DNA of 64,000 nucleotides, taken from positions 7,750,001 to 7,814,000 of the forward strand of contig NZ_CP054932.1 of the NCBI RefSeq assembly GCF_013364275.1, read 5' to 3'. A program made the translations under genes and the position numbers. This stretch comes from Actinomadura sp. NAK00032 (GTDB lineage Bacteria; Actinomycetota; Actinomycetes; Streptosporangiales; Streptosporangiaceae). The notes beneath the pieces were generated by a model. The model was not told the DNA's origin and made no database searches. It saw only the letters and a program-made list of their open reading frames with translations. Below are positions 42,138-51,270 of the stretch, piece after piece (positions within the stretch are counted from its first letter, which is position 1; each line of letters opens with the position of its first letter).

Positions 42138-42532
42138 ACACGCCCGACCAGTACGCCGGCGTCCGCTACCTCGTCGACGACGTCCAGGCGGCCGTCGACT
42201 TCTACACCGCCCACCTCGGCTTCACCCTCGACACCGCCGCCGGCCCGGCCTTCGCCGACGTCCGGCGCGGGCCGCTGCGGCTGCTGCTGTCCGGCCCCGC
42301 CAGCTCCGGCGCCCGCGCCACTCCGGCCGACGCCGCCGCCCCGGGCCGCAACCGCGTCCACCTCACCGTCGACGACCTGGACGCCGAGATCGCGCGGCTG
42401 CGCGCCGCCGGCCTGGCGTTCCGCGGCGACGTGGTCAGCGGACCGGGCGGGCGGCAGATCCTGCTCACCGACCCGGCCGGCAACCTGATCGAACTCTTCC
42501 AGCCCGCGCAGCCCGCCCGAGAGCGCGCCTGA
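42134..42532 (+). CDS. VOC (glyoxalase/bleomycin-resistance) family protein
   Basis: 132 aa, two beta-alpha-beta-beta-beta modules: GVRYLVDDVQAAVDFYTAHLGF and VHLTVDDLDAEIARLRAAGLAF...DPAGNLIELFQP. It contains no cysteine, so it is not the arsenic lyase ArsI. Translationally coupled to the ArsR-ArsC fusion. Confidence 0.85.
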   Translation: MNTPDQYAGVRYLVDDVQAAVDFYTAHLGFTLDTAAGPAFADVRRGPLRLLLSGPASSGARATPADAAAPGRNRVHLTVDDLDAEIARLRAAGLAFRGDVVSGPGGRQILLTDPAGNLIELFQPAQPARERA

Positions 42533-42559
42533 CCTCGCCGCCCCCGGAGGCGGCCGAGG
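42533..42559. terminator. Hairpin between the VOC gene and the helicase
   Basis: CCTCGCCGCC pairs with GGCGGCCGAGG (one bulge), positioned between two convergent stops 43 bp apart. Confidence 0.5.
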
Positions 42560-42575
42560 AGGCGGGCGCCGGGCG

Positions 42576-44351
42576 TCAGTGGCGGCGCTTGGCGGCCCAG
42601 TCGCGGATCTTGGCGATGCGGTCGCGGATCTCGGCGGCGCTGGCCTGCGGGACGGGCGGGCCGCCGCAGGCGCGGCGCAGCTCGTTGTGGATGACGCCCT
42701 GGGGCTGGCCGGTGCGGTGGTTCCAGGCGTTGACGAGGCCGTTCAGCTCGCGGCGCAGGGCGGCGATGTCCTCGGCGGCGGTGCGATCGGCGCGGTCGGC
42801 GCGCGGGTCGCCGGTCTTGCGGCGGCGCTCGCCGGCGAGCTGGTCGGCCTGGCGCTTGCGCAGCAGCGCCGACACCTGGTCGGGCTCCAGCAGGCCGGGG
42901 ATGCCGAGGTACTCCTCCTCCTCGGCGGAGCCGGGCTGGGCGTGCATCCCGAACTCGCCGCCGTCGTAGAGGACGCGGTCGAACGTCGCGGACGCCTCGA
43001 CCGTCTCGAACGGCAGCTCCTCGCCGACGTCGGGGGTGTCCTCCTTGCGGTTGGCCTCGGCGATCAGGTCGTCGTCGAGGCCGTCCTCGCGGACGGGCCG
43101 GTCGAGGACGTGGTCGCGCTCCTCCTCCATCTCGGAGGCATGGCCCATCAGCGTCGGCACCGAGGGCAGGAACACCGACGCCGTCTCGCCGCGCTTGCGG
43201 GCGCGGACGAAGCGCCCGATCGCCTGCGCGAAGAACAGCGGCGTGCTCGTCGACGTGGCGTAGACCCCGACGGACAGGCGCGGGATGTCGACGCCCTCGG
43301 ACACCATCCGGACCGCGACCATCCAGCGGTCCTCGGTGCCGGCGAACTTCTTGATCTTCTTGGACGCGGTCGGGTCGTCCGACAGCACGATCGTGGCGCT
43401 CTGGCCGGTGACCGCCTTCAGCATCCCGGCGTAGGCGCGCGCGGTCTCGTGGTCGGTGGCGATCACCAGCCCGCCGGCGTCGGGGATGACGCGGCGCAGC
43501 TCGGTGAGCCGCCGGTCGGCGGCGGCCAGCACCTGCTTGATCCAGTCGCCCTTCGGGTCAAGCGCGGCGCGCCACGCCTGGGCCATCTGGTCCTGGGTGA
43601 GGGGCTCGCCGAGGGTCGCGGTGATCTCGTCGCCGGCGCGGGTGCGCCAGCGCATCTCCCCCGCGTACGCCAGGAAGATCACCGGGCGGACGACGCCGTC
43701 GGCGAGGGCGGGCCCGTAGCCGTAGGTGTAGTCGGCCTGGCTGCGCCGGACGCCGTCCGGCCCCTCCTCGTACTGGACGAACGGGATCGGGTTGATGTCG
43801 GTGCGGAACGGCGTGCCCGACAGCGCCAGCCGCCGCGTCGCGGGCTCGAACGCCTCCCGCACCGCGTCGCCCCAGGACAGGCCGTCGCCCGCGTGGTGCA
43901 CCTCGTCGAAGATGACGAGGTACTTGCGCGACTCGGTGCGGTTGCGGTGCAGCGCGGGCCGGGCCGCGACCGTGGCGTAGGTGACGGCGACGCCGTCGAA
44001 GTCCTTGCCGACGGGGCCGTCGCTGTTCTGCCACTCCGGGTCGATCTTGATGCCGACGCGGGCCGCGGACTCCGCCCACTGCCGCTTGAGGTGCTCGGTC
44101 GGGCACACCACCGTGATCGACTGCACGATCCGGCGCTCCATCAGCTCGCGGGCGAGGCGGAGCGCGAACGTGGTCTTCCCGGCGCCGGGCGTCGCGACGG
44201 TGAGGAAGTCGCGCGGGCCGGGCTGGGCGCCGTCCGTGCCGAAGTAGGCCTCCAGCGCCTGCTGCTGCCAGGCGCGCAGGGACGACGCCGTCCCCCAGGC
44301 GGCCCGTTCGGGGAACGCGGGGGGCATGCTCGATGCGGCGAAGGTGCTCAC
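42576..44351 (-). CDS. Superfamily 2 DEAD/DEAH-box helicase
   Basis: 591 aa. Motif I ATPGAGKTTFA (about residue 53), Ia CPTEHLKRQW, II DEVHHAG (DEVH), III LSGTPFRT, and motifs V/VI MVSEGVDIPRLSVGVYAT and QAIGRFVRARK. It resembles the actinobacterial helicase usually linked to DUF3039, which indeed is encoded nearby (45567). The C-terminal 200 residues are charged. DNA/RNA substrate not known. GTG start. Confidence 0.9.
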   Translation of the reverse strand: MSTFAASSMPPAFPERAAWGTASSLRAWQQQALEAYFGTDGAQPGPRDFLTVATPGAGKTTFALRLARELMERRIVQSITVVCPTEHLKRQWAESAARVGIKIDPEWQNSDGPVGKDFDGVAVTYATVAARPALHRNRTESRKYLVIFDEVHHAGDGLSWGDAVREAFEPATRRLALSGTPFRTDINPIPFVQYEEGPDGVRRSQADYTYGYGPALADGVVRPVIFLAYAGEMRWRTRAGDEITATLGEPLTQDQMAQAWRAALDPKGDWIKQVLAAADRRLTELRRVIPDAGGLVIATDHETARAYAGMLKAVTGQSATIVLSDDPTASKKIKKFAGTEDRWMVAVRMVSEGVDIPRLSVGVYATSTSTPLFFAQAIGRFVRARKRGETASVFLPSVPTLMGHASEMEEERDHVLDRPVREDGLDDDLIAEANRKEDTPDVGEELPFETVEASATFDRVLYDGGEFGMHAQPGSAEEEEYLGIPGLLEPDQVSALLRKRQADQLAGERRRKTGDPRADRADRTAAEDIAALRRELNGLVNAWNHRTGQPQGVIHNELRRACGGPPVPQASAAEIRDRIAKIRDWAAKRRH

Positions 44352-44363
44352 GGTCTCTGAAGG

Positions 44364-45440
44364 CTACCGAGGACCACCGACAGATCGTGCCGCGCCCGCC
44401 GCACGTGTGCCGAGATCCACACGGTGGCGGCCGTGCCGCTTCGACCGGTAGGCGGCCCACGAGGACCGGATACGGCGGCCCTGACCTGCGGTGAAGGCGC
44501 GCATGCAGGCGTCCTGGGCGTAGTCCATGAAATTGTGGACCGGATCGCGGCCGCGCTGCGGGCAGGTGTCGCGGTAGTGCGGGCAGCCGTTCGCCGGCTC
44601 CGCCTCGTACGGGGTGTCGGCCACCCCGTCGCCCGGCGGGACGCAGCCGCCCTCGAACGTGTGCAGCAGGCCGAGCCAGTGCCCGATCTCGTGGACGGCC
44701 GTGTACCCGCGGTCGAAGCCCTGGTACGACCCGCCGGGCATGCTGCGGTAGTCGATGACGACGCCGTCCATGCGCGGGGCGCGCCGGTACCACTGGGGGA
44801 ACGTCGAGAAGCCGAGGACCTCCGACCCGACGGCCGCCGTGTAGACGTTGAGGGTGCCGCGACCGCCCTTGTGCAGGCGCTTCTTCATCGGCTGCTCGTA
44901 GCGGTCGGGGTGCTGGAACCAGGCGGCGCTGTCGACGCGGTCGAAGGAGGCCAGGCGGAACCGCACGCGCGTGTCGGCGCCGCCCGTCTTGCCGCCGTAC
45001 GCGGCGTTCAGCGTCGCGACCTGCCGCCGGGCCGTGCTCTTCGAGAGCCGCCCGTACGGCCCGCTGTGGACGACGTGGAACCGCACCGGGACGACGAGCC
45101 GCTTCGCCGCGCGCCGGGACGCGTCGAGGCGCCGCTCGTCGGACGTCCCGAACCGGTCGAGGAGCGTGCGGCGCAGATCGGTGAGCATGGCCACCACCTG
45201 GTCGCGGCCGAGGTCGGCCCGGTCGCGGGGGCGCGCCGTCCGGGCGTTCGAGCGGCGGACGCACCCGTCATCGCGCGCCGCCGCCCCGTCATCGCGCGCC
45301 GCCGCCCCGTCGGCGCGTACCGTTCCCCCGCCGCCACGAGCGGCGACCGGCGCGGCCCGCCCCCGCTCACCCACCGCACCCGGAACGGCGCACACCGTAA
45401 TCGACAGTGCGCACAGCGAAACCCCGGCCATCCGCCGCAT
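44364..45440 (-). CDS. Secreted M43-family zinc metalloprotease (pappalysin/cytophagalysin-like)
   Basis: 358 aa. Signal peptide (RMAGVSLCALSITVCAVPGAVG), a low-complexity segment with DGAAARDDGAAARDDG duplicated at DNA level, then the catalytic domain: HEIGHWLGLLHTF (HExxHxxGxxH, ligands and Glu) and Met-turn NFMDYAQDACM. Paired cysteines in GGCVPPGDG, NGCPHYRDTC suggest disulfides. ATG 45440. 12 bp before the helicase start, same strand. Confidence 0.92.
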   Translation of the reverse strand: MRRMAGVSLCALSITVCAVPGAVGERGRAAPVAARGGGGTVRADGAAARDDGAAARDDGCVRRSNARTARPRDRADLGRDQVVAMLTDLRRTLLDRFGTSDERRLDASRRAAKRLVVPVRFHVVHSGPYGRLSKSTARRQVATLNAAYGGKTGGADTRVRFRLASFDRVDSAAWFQHPDRYEQPMKKRLHKGGRGTLNVYTAAVGSEVLGFSTFPQWYRRAPRMDGVVIDYRSMPGGSYQGFDRGYTAVHEIGHWLGLLHTFEGGCVPPGDGVADTPYEAEPANGCPHYRDTCPQRGRDPVHNFMDYAQDACMRAFTAGQGRRIRSSWAAYRSKRHGRHRVDLGTRAAGAARSVGGPR

Positions 45441-45566
45441 TCATCCCCCGTAGGTCGAAACCCCGTATGTCACATGCGTCGGGCCCCGCGGCATCCCCCG
45501 CCGCGGGACCCGGAAAGCGCGCAGCCCGGCATGGGCGGTGCGCGGCCGCCGCGTCTCAGCGGCGGG

Positions 45567-45833
45567 TCACTCGCCCTTGCCGCCCTCGCCGCCCGGCTTC
45601 ATCGACTCGTAGATCTCCTTGCACTCCGGGCAGACGGGGTACTTCTTCGGATCCCGGTTCGGCACCCAGACCTTGCCGCACAGCGCGATCACCGGCGTGC
45701 CGGTCACCGCGCTCTCGGTGATCTTCTGCTTCTTCACGTAGTGGGCGAACCGCTCGTGGTCGCCGTCACCGTGCGAGAGGTCCGGCCGTACGTCCTGCTG
45801 GGTGTCGCTCTCGGGAAGGATCTTCGTACTCAC
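45567..45833 (-). CDS. DUF3039 zinc-ribbon-like protein
   Basis: 88 aa, typical DUF3039: ERFAHYVKKQKITESAVTGTPVIALCGKVWVPNRDPKKYPVCPECKEIYE, where His, Cys, and CxxC form a likely metal site. GTG 45833 chosen since TAAGG lies 7 nt upstream; GTG 45842 is also in frame. Uncharacterised; conserved beside the helicase in actinobacteria. Confidence 0.88.
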   Translation of the reverse strand: MSTKILPESDTQQDVRPDLSHGDGDHERFAHYVKKQKITESAVTGTPVIALCGKVWVPNRDPKKYPVCPECKEIYESMKPGGEGGKGE

Positions 45834-45843
45834 GTCGTTCACC

Positions 45844-46431
45844 TTAGTTCAGTGTGGGGTCGTCGGGAAAAGTGGAGACGAACGCGAGATCGCCGCCCTG
45901 CCTGCGAAGAACGTCCTGCCAGAGCCGGTCGGGACGGCCGGCGAACACGTCCCCCGCCTCCGCCGGCACCAGGTACCAGGAGCCGTCCTCGACCTCCCCG
46001 CGCAGCTGCCCCGCCGACCACCCCGCGTAGCCGGCGAACACCCGCAGCTGCAGCAGCTCGGCCGCCAGCAGCCCGGGCGGGGCCTCCAGGTCGACCACCC
46101 CGACCCGCGCGACCTCGGTGCCGCCGTCGAGCGCCCGCCAGCCGAGCGGCTCGTCCTCACCGGGAAGACGGGCGAGGGCGAGCGGGTGCTCCAGCGCGAC
46201 GGGACCGCCCTGGAACACCACGGCGGGACCGGTGGCGAGCCCGGCCCACGGCGGGAGGACGCGGTCCAGGGGAACCTCGGTCGGCCGGTTGAGGACAACG
46301 CCGAGCGTACCTCCGCCGATGTCGTGCTCGACCAGCAGGACGACGCTCCGCCTGAAGTTCGGATCCTCCAGCTGAGGCGTCGCCACCAGCAGGAGCCCCA
46401 CCCTGATGCCGTCTTCCATGGGTTCCATCAT
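45844..46431 (-). CDS. YqgE/AlgH family (UPF0301) protein
   Basis: 195 aa. GLLLVATPQLEDPNFRRSVVLLVEHD is the family signature and GTLGVVLNRPTEV, FQGGPV, RVFAGYAGWSAGQLRGEVEDGSWYLVPA complete it. Cytoplasmic; role unclear. ATG 46431 used; two downstream ATGs (46428, 46419) are possible. Confidence 0.88.
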   Translation of the reverse strand: MMEPMEDGIRVGLLLVATPQLEDPNFRRSVVLLVEHDIGGGTLGVVLNRPTEVPLDRVLPPWAGLATGPAVVFQGGPVALEHPLALARLPGEDEPLGWRALDGGTEVARVGVVDLEAPPGLLAAELLQLRVFAGYAGWSAGQLRGEVEDGSWYLVPAEAGDVFAGRPDRLWQDVLRRQGGDLAFVSTFPDDPTLN

Positions 46432-46529
46432 GCGTTGCCCGGACCTCCGGCGGCACGCCTCCCCGCTCGTTAGCCTGTTACGCATTCCTATCGATGGGGA
46501 TATCGGCACCACAAGGTCCTGGGTTAAGA

Positions 46530-46544
46530 ATGATCTAGGATCAT
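46530..46544. promoter_or_regulatory. Inverted repeat over a -10 upstream of the LPxTG protein
   Basis: ATGATC-TAG-GATCAT is perfect and contains TAGGAT, a likely -10 for the gene 38 bp downstream. Candidate repressor site. Confidence 0.4.
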
Positions 46545-46581
46545 CGGCCATCCGCTTGGTGCGCGCCGGGAGGACAGCGAC

Positions 46582-47223
46582 ATGCAGTTGCCCAGGGTCA
46601 TCATCGCGGCCGTGTTCGCCGTCCTCGGAGCACTGATCACCATCCAGGCGGTGTTCAAGTCGGACGGCTCGGCGTCGCCCTCGGCGTCCAGCGCGTCCGC
46701 GAGCCCCAGCCCGTCCGCGTCGTCCTCGTCGTCGCCGGGCACGCCGAAGCCCACCAGGTCAGGGACGGCGAAGCAGCCCGCCCGGCCGGTGACCGCCGAC
46801 ATCGGCGCGGTCTCCTGCCCGGCGCGGACCGTGCACGTCAAGGTCCGCAACGCCGGGACGAAGACCGAGGACTTCTCCGTCGAGCGTGACGACGGCGGCG
46901 CCGCGGTCCCCGGCCAGATCGCGCCCGGCAACACCCGGACGATCTCGGTGAAGCTGCGCGAGGACCGCCGCACCGACCTCGCCGTCACCTGGGCCAACAA
47001 GCGCATCGAGACCAAGGCCGTGCGGGCGAACTGCAAGAAGGCGGGTGCCGCGCCGTCCGAGACGCCGCCGGGCAACCTGCCGCACACCGGCCCCGACACC
47101 GTGCTGTGGGCACGGGCCGCGACCGGCGTCGGCATCATCCTCACCGGCGCGATCATCTTCTGGTACGGCGGCATCTGGCCCCGCCGCCGGGAGCGGATCT
47201 TCGCCGGTAAGAAGGACTCCTGA
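46582..47223 (+). CDS. Sortase-anchored surface protein (LPHTG)
   Basis: 213 aa. N-terminal hydrophobic export helix (VIIAAVFAVLGALITIQAVF), a Ser/Pro/Ala-rich stalk, a beta-rich domain with two cysteines (Cys79, Cys151), and a C-terminal sorting signal: LPHTG at 166-170, a membrane helix (ATGVGIILTGAIIFWYGGIW) and a RRRER tail. Predicted to be covalently fixed to peptidoglycan. GGGAGGA ribosome site. No sortase gene in the window. Confidence 0.85.
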   Translation: MQLPRVIIAAVFAVLGALITIQAVFKSDGSASPSASSASASPSPSASSSSSPGTPKPTRSGTAKQPARPVTADIGAVSCPARTVHVKVRNAGTKTEDFSVERDDGGAAVPGQIAPGNTRTISVKLREDRRTDLAVTWANKRIETKAVRANCKKAGAAPSETPPGNLPHTGPDTVLWARAATGVGIILTGAIIFWYGGIWPRRRERIFAGKKDS

Positions 47224-47242
47224 CCCGGCGCCCGGCCGGGCC

Positions 47243-48646
47243 CTACGCCTCGGTGCGGGGACGGCCGCCGGCCGCCTCCCGGACGGCGCCCGCGACGCGG
47301 GTGGCCACGTCCGGGTGGAAGACGCTCGGCACGATGTAGTTGGGGCCGATCTCCTCCGGCGTGACGACCTCGGCGAGCGCCGCGGCCGCGGCGGCCAGCA
47401 TGTCGAGCGTGACGCCGTCGGCCTGGGCGTCCAGCAGGCCGCGGAAGACGCCGGGGAACGCCAGCACGTTGTTGATCTGGTTCGGGTAGTCGCTGCGCCC
47501 GGTCGCGACGACGGCGGCGTGCTCGCGCGCCTCGTCCGGGGAGACCTCGGGCTCGGGGTTGGCGAGCGCGAACACGATCGCGCCGTCGTTCATCGTGGCG
47601 ATGTCGTCGCCGGTCAGGATGCCGGGGGCGGAGACGCCGATGAAGACGTCGGCGTCCTTGACGGCGCCGCGCAGGTCGCCCGCGTAGCCCGCCGCGTTGG
47701 TGTGCTCGGCGATCCAGCGGAGCGAGTCGTCCAGGTCGTCGCGGCCCTTGTGGACGGCGCCGCGGTAGTCGCACACGATCAGGTCGCGGGCCCCCGCGTG
47801 CATCAGCAGTTTCAGGATCGCGGTGCCGGCCGCGCCCGCGCCCGCCATCGTGATGCGCACCGAGCCGATCTCCTTGCCGACGACGCGCAGCGCGTTGCGC
47901 AGCGCGGCCAGCACGCAGATCGCCGTGCCGTGCTGGTCGTCGTGGAAGACGGGGATGTCGAGCAGCTCGCGCAGCCGGGCCTCGACCTCGAAGCAGCGCG
48001 GCGCGGAGATGTCCTCCAGGTTGATGCCGCCGAACGCGGGGGCGAGGATCTGGACGGTCCGGACGATCTCGTCGGTGTCCTGCGTGTCGAGGCAGATCGG
48101 CCACGCGTCGATCCCGGCGAACCGCTTGAACAGCGCCGCCTTGCCCTCCATGACCGGCAGCGCGGCCTCCGGCCCGATGTTGCCGAGGCCGAGCACCGCC
48201 GACCCGTCGGTGACGACGGCGACGCTGTTGCGCTTTATGGTCAGCCGGCGGACGTCCTCGGGGTTGCGGGCGATGGCGAGCGACACCCGCGCGACGCCCG
48301 GCGTGTAGGCCATCGACAGCTCGTCGCGGTTGCGCAGCGGCACCTTCGACTGCATCTCTATCTTGCCGCCGAGGTGCATGAGGAAGGTCCGGTCGCTGAC
48401 CTTGTGGATCTTGACGGACTCGATGCCCTCCAGCGCCCCGGCGATCGCCTCGGCGTGCTGGGTGTCGCGGGTGGCGATCGTCACGTCGATGCGCAGCGTC
48501 TCGTGGCCGGCGGTGTTGACGTCGAGGGCCGTGACGATGCCGCCGGCGTTCTCGACCACGTGGGTGATCTGGCTGACGGCCCGGCCGCCGGCCGGGACCT
48601 CCAGCCGGACGGTGATGGAGTACGACACGCTCGGCACGCTCGCCAC
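47243..48646 (-). CDS. NAD-dependent malic enzyme with N-terminal ACT domain
   Basis: 467 aa. Residues 1-85 are an ACT domain (SITVRLEVPAGGRAVSQITHVVENAGG), a predicted allosteric amino-acid sensor. The catalytic part has YTPGVARVSLAIA (active-site Tyr), DGSAVLGLGNIGPEAALPVMEGKAALFK, PVFHDDQHGTA (metal/Lys-Asp) and a Rossmann loop MAGAGAAGTAIL. It converts malate to pyruvate and CO2. GTG with AGGGAG 9 nt upstream. Confidence 0.93.
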   Translation of the reverse strand: MASVPSVSYSITVRLEVPAGGRAVSQITHVVENAGGIVTALDVNTAGHETLRIDVTIATRDTQHAEAIAGALEGIESVKIHKVSDRTFLMHLGGKIEMQSKVPLRNRDELSMAYTPGVARVSLAIARNPEDVRRLTIKRNSVAVVTDGSAVLGLGNIGPEAALPVMEGKAALFKRFAGIDAWPICLDTQDTDEIVRTVQILAPAFGGINLEDISAPRCFEVEARLRELLDIPVFHDDQHGTAICVLAALRNALRVVGKEIGSVRITMAGAGAAGTAILKLLMHAGARDLIVCDYRGAVHKGRDDLDDSLRWIAEHTNAAGYAGDLRGAVKDADVFIGVSAPGILTGDDIATMNDGAIVFALANPEPEVSPDEAREHAAVVATGRSDYPNQINNVLAFPGVFRGLLDAQADGVTLDMLAAAAAALAEVVTPEEIGPNYIVPSVFHPDVATRVAGAVREAAGGRPRTEA

Positions 48647-48888
48647 GACGACTGCTCCCTAGCTGCTCTGGGTTGTTCTCGTCCCGCGCGCGCCGCCCGA
48701 TCGCCCGGGACGGCATGCCCGAGGGGGCGCGGATCGGCGGGGGCGGCCCGTGGAAGTGGTGCACCCGGGCCGTCCGGGCGCGGTCGACGCATCGAGCATA
48801 CGCGCAACATCACGGCGCGGTGTCCCGATCGCCCCGGCTCGTTCCCTCCCCGACCAGCACCCAACAGGGCTGCTCAGAACGGCACTAC

Positions 48889-49848
48889 CTAGAACAGGGC
48901 CGACTGGAGGCCGCGGCGGGCCTTGCCGATGCGCGGGTCCTCCGGCGGCAGCAGGTCGAACAGCGACAGCAGGTGCTTGCGCACCGCGTCGCGGTCGTCG
49001 CCCGCGCTGACGCGCACCGCGGCCACGAGCCGGTCGAACGCCGCGTCGATGCGGCCGGACATCATCTCCACGTCGGACGCGCTGATCTGGGCCTGGACGT
49101 CGCCGGGCTTCTCGGCGGCCTCCTGGAGGACGCGGTCGGGGTCCAGCGAGCCGACCCGCAGGCTCAGCTCGACCAGGGCGAGGCCCTGCTTGGCCTGGCC
49201 GTCCCTGGGGTCGTCGGCCAGGATCCGCTCGAACGCGGCCTTGGCGGTGGGCAGGTCGCCGCGCTGCAGGGCGTCCTCGGCCTCGGCGTACACCGGGTCG
49301 CCGGCCGGGGCCTCGCCCGCGTCGGCGGCGGGCTGCTGCTCGCCCTCCGGGGCGTCCGGCAGGATGCCCTCCTTGCGCAGCGCGTCGAAGAGCTGGTCGA
49401 TGGCCTGGCGCACCTGCGGCTCGGGCGCGGCGCCGTTCAGGAACGGCAGCAGCTGCCCGGCGACGACGGCCGCCACGAACGGGATGCCGCGCACGCCCAT
49501 CTGCTGCATGTAGGCGGCGAGCTGCGGGTTGGCGTCGATGTCGACCTTCGCGAGCACCCACGTGCCGGCCGCCTCGGCGGCGAGCTTCTCCAGGATCGGC
49601 CCGAGCTGCTTGCAGGGGCCGCACCACTCGGCCCAGAAGTCGACGAGGACGGGGACGGACTGCGACCGCTCCACGACCTCGGTGTTGAACGTCTGGTCGG
49701 TGACGTCCACGACGTACTGCCCGGCGGCGCCGCCCGGGTCCGCCGGCGCGCCGCCGCCCTGGGCGCGGCGTTCCTGCTGCTTCCTTGTGGCCGCCTGGCG
49801 CGCCCCCAGGTCGATGGCCCCGTGCAACGAAAAGTCCCGAGAAGGCAT
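48889..49848 (-). CDS. Thioredoxin-TPR protein (CnoX/YbbN-like)
   Basis: 319 aa. Thioredoxin domain about 40-150 with WAEWCGPCKQL (WCGPC active site, both cysteines), PVLVDFWAEWCG and GVRGIPFVAAV (cis-Pro). After an acidic linker the C-terminal 150 residues are TPR-like helices (AEDALQRGDLPTAKAAFERILADDPRDGQAKQGLAL). Related proteins act as redox-regulated holdases that feed chaperonins. ATG 49848 with AGGATGG upstream. Confidence 0.9.
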   Translation of the reverse strand: MPSRDFSLHGAIDLGARQAATRKQQERRAQGGGAPADPGGAAGQYVVDVTDQTFNTEVVERSQSVPVLVDFWAEWCGPCKQLGPILEKLAAEAAGTWVLAKVDIDANPQLAAYMQQMGVRGIPFVAAVVAGQLLPFLNGAAPEPQVRQAIDQLFDALRKEGILPDAPEGEQQPAADAGEAPAGDPVYAEAEDALQRGDLPTAKAAFERILADDPRDGQAKQGLALVELSLRVGSLDPDRVLQEAAEKPGDVQAQISASDVEMMSGRIDAAFDRLVAAVRVSAGDDRDAVRKHLLSLFDLLPPEDPRIGKARRGLQSALF

Positions 49849-50241
49849 GGGTCCATCCTGCCCCATGAGCGCACCCGGCTGTGCGCCCGTACGCCCTGAG
49901 CGGAGCGGCCCCCGCCGCGCGGCACCGCCCACGGCCGCCCCGCCCGTCCCGCCCGATGGGGTAAATCGGCAATTGTCCGCCTTTCTGGAATTCGCCAGTT
50001 CGACGCGGCGGGCAAAGAATCCAGGCGTGCTGCTGTAAAGGCAAAAAGATTGCTGACAGGCATCACCAAGCCCGGTTATAGTCACGATGTCGATGCATCG
50101 CGGCTCGGCAAAAGCGGCCGGACCCGCCGGACGGCGGGGCCGGTCTCGGCGGGCACCGCGTGGCGGGTTGGGGGACCCGTGGCCACCGGAGCGCCCGTGC
50201 CGCCGCCGCGACCGCATGGCGAGCTACGGGGGGAAACACTT
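49849..50241. other. 393-bp intergenic region before the ABC operon
   Basis: No credible coding region. It contains a promoter for the ABC genes on the plus strand: CTGACA (50053-50058), 18 bp, TATAGT (50077-50082), giving a leader of about 150 nt before the GTG at 50242. A local AT-rich patch (50020-50055) precedes the -35. No RNA structure was obvious by eye in the long leader. Confidence 0.55.
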
Positions 50242-51270
50242 GTGATCGCGGAGCATTCCGTGATCGTGGCCCGAGGAATGGGTGTCCGCCGCGGGGGGCG
50301 GTGGCTCCTGCGCCCGGTGACCTTCGGCGTGTCCGAAGGCGTGGTCGGCCTTGCCGGTCCACCTGGTGCCGGTAAATCCACTCTGCTGGCCACGTTCGCG
50401 ACCTTGCGCAGGCCGAATGCCGGCCTGCTGCGCATTCTGGGACATGACATATCGAACGCCGCCGGGCTGCGGGCCGCGCGGGCCGGGATCGGCTACCTGC
50501 CGGCCCGCTTCTCCCGCGCCGAGAACATGACGGCCGGCGAGTTCGTCGCCTACGCGGCGTACTACAAGCGCACGAGCGCGTCCGCCGCGCGCTCCATGCT
50601 GAAGCGGCTCGACCTCGCCGACGCCGCCGGGACGGAGCTGGCCCTGCTGCCGCCGGACGTCCGGCTGCGCGCCGGGCTCGCCGCCGCGTGCGTCCACGAG
50701 CCCCCGGTCGTGCTGCTGGACGACCCGTTCGGCACGCTGTGCGCCGCCGCCGAGCCGTGGCCCACCGGCGCCGACGGCCCCGGCCGGTCCGTGCTGACCG
50801 CCGCGATGGCCGAGCTGATCCCGGTGCTGCGCTCGCTGGCCCCGGCGGTGGTGGTCACCGCCGACGCCACCGACACGCTCAACGGCTGGTGCGACCGCCT
50901 CTTCACGCTGGCCCGCGGCCGGCTGACCGAGCACCCCACGCACTCGGCCGGCGCGCGGCGCGGCCGGTCCGCCGCCGACCGGCGCGCGGCCGGCCCGGCC
51001 GGCCCGGCCGGCCCGCAGGACGCGGCCGACCCGCAGGACGCGGGCGGCCCCGGGCGGCAGGGCGCCGACCGGCCGCCGCGCCCGGCGGTCGGCGCGATGA
51101 CCCGGCGCCGCGACGCCCGGCCCGCCCCGCGCGGCGCGCGGCCGGGCCCGCCGGCGCGCCGGCCCGGCCGGTCGCCGCTGCCGCGGCTCCCGCTGCCGCA
51201 GTTCACCGGCCTGCGGGCGCGGCGGCCGCCCGCCCCGTCACCGGCGGGAGGGAGCGCCACCGGTGTCTGA
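50242..51270 (+). CDS. ABC transporter ATPase with degenerate signature and a basic Pro/Arg tail
   Basis: 342 aa. Walker A GPPGAGKST (39-47) is intact and the Walker B is VVLLDDP (Asp161) with Asp162 where the catalytic Glu is normal. The LSGGQ signature is replaced by LLPPDVR (about 136-142). The last 110 residues are an Arg/Pro/Ala-rich disordered extension with PAGPAGPAGPQDAADPQDAG. It may bind ATP but hydrolyse poorly. GTG with GGGGGG 9 nt upstream. Its 3' end overlaps the permease by 8 bp. Confidence 0.82.
   Translation: MIAEHSVIVARGMGVRRGGRWLLRPVTFGVSEGVVGLAGPPGAGKSTLLATFATLRRPNAGLLRILGHDISNAAGLRAARAGIGYLPARFSRAENMTAGEFVAYAAYYKRTSASAARSMLKRLDLADAAGTELALLPPDVRLRAGLAAACVHEPPVVLLDDPFGTLCAAAEPWPTGADGPGRSVLTAAMAELIPVLRSLAPAVVVTADATDTLNGWCDRLFTLARGRLTEHPTHSAGARRGRSAADRRAAGPAGPAGPQDAADPQDAGGPGRQGADRPPRPAVGAMTRRRDARPAPRGARPGPPARRPGRSPLPRLPLPQFTGLRARRPPAPSPAGGSATGV

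Noticed and set aside
42134-42532. ArsI C-As lyase next to ArsR-ArsC
   Set aside because: The VOC protein has no cysteine, and ArsI needs a vicinal Cys pair.
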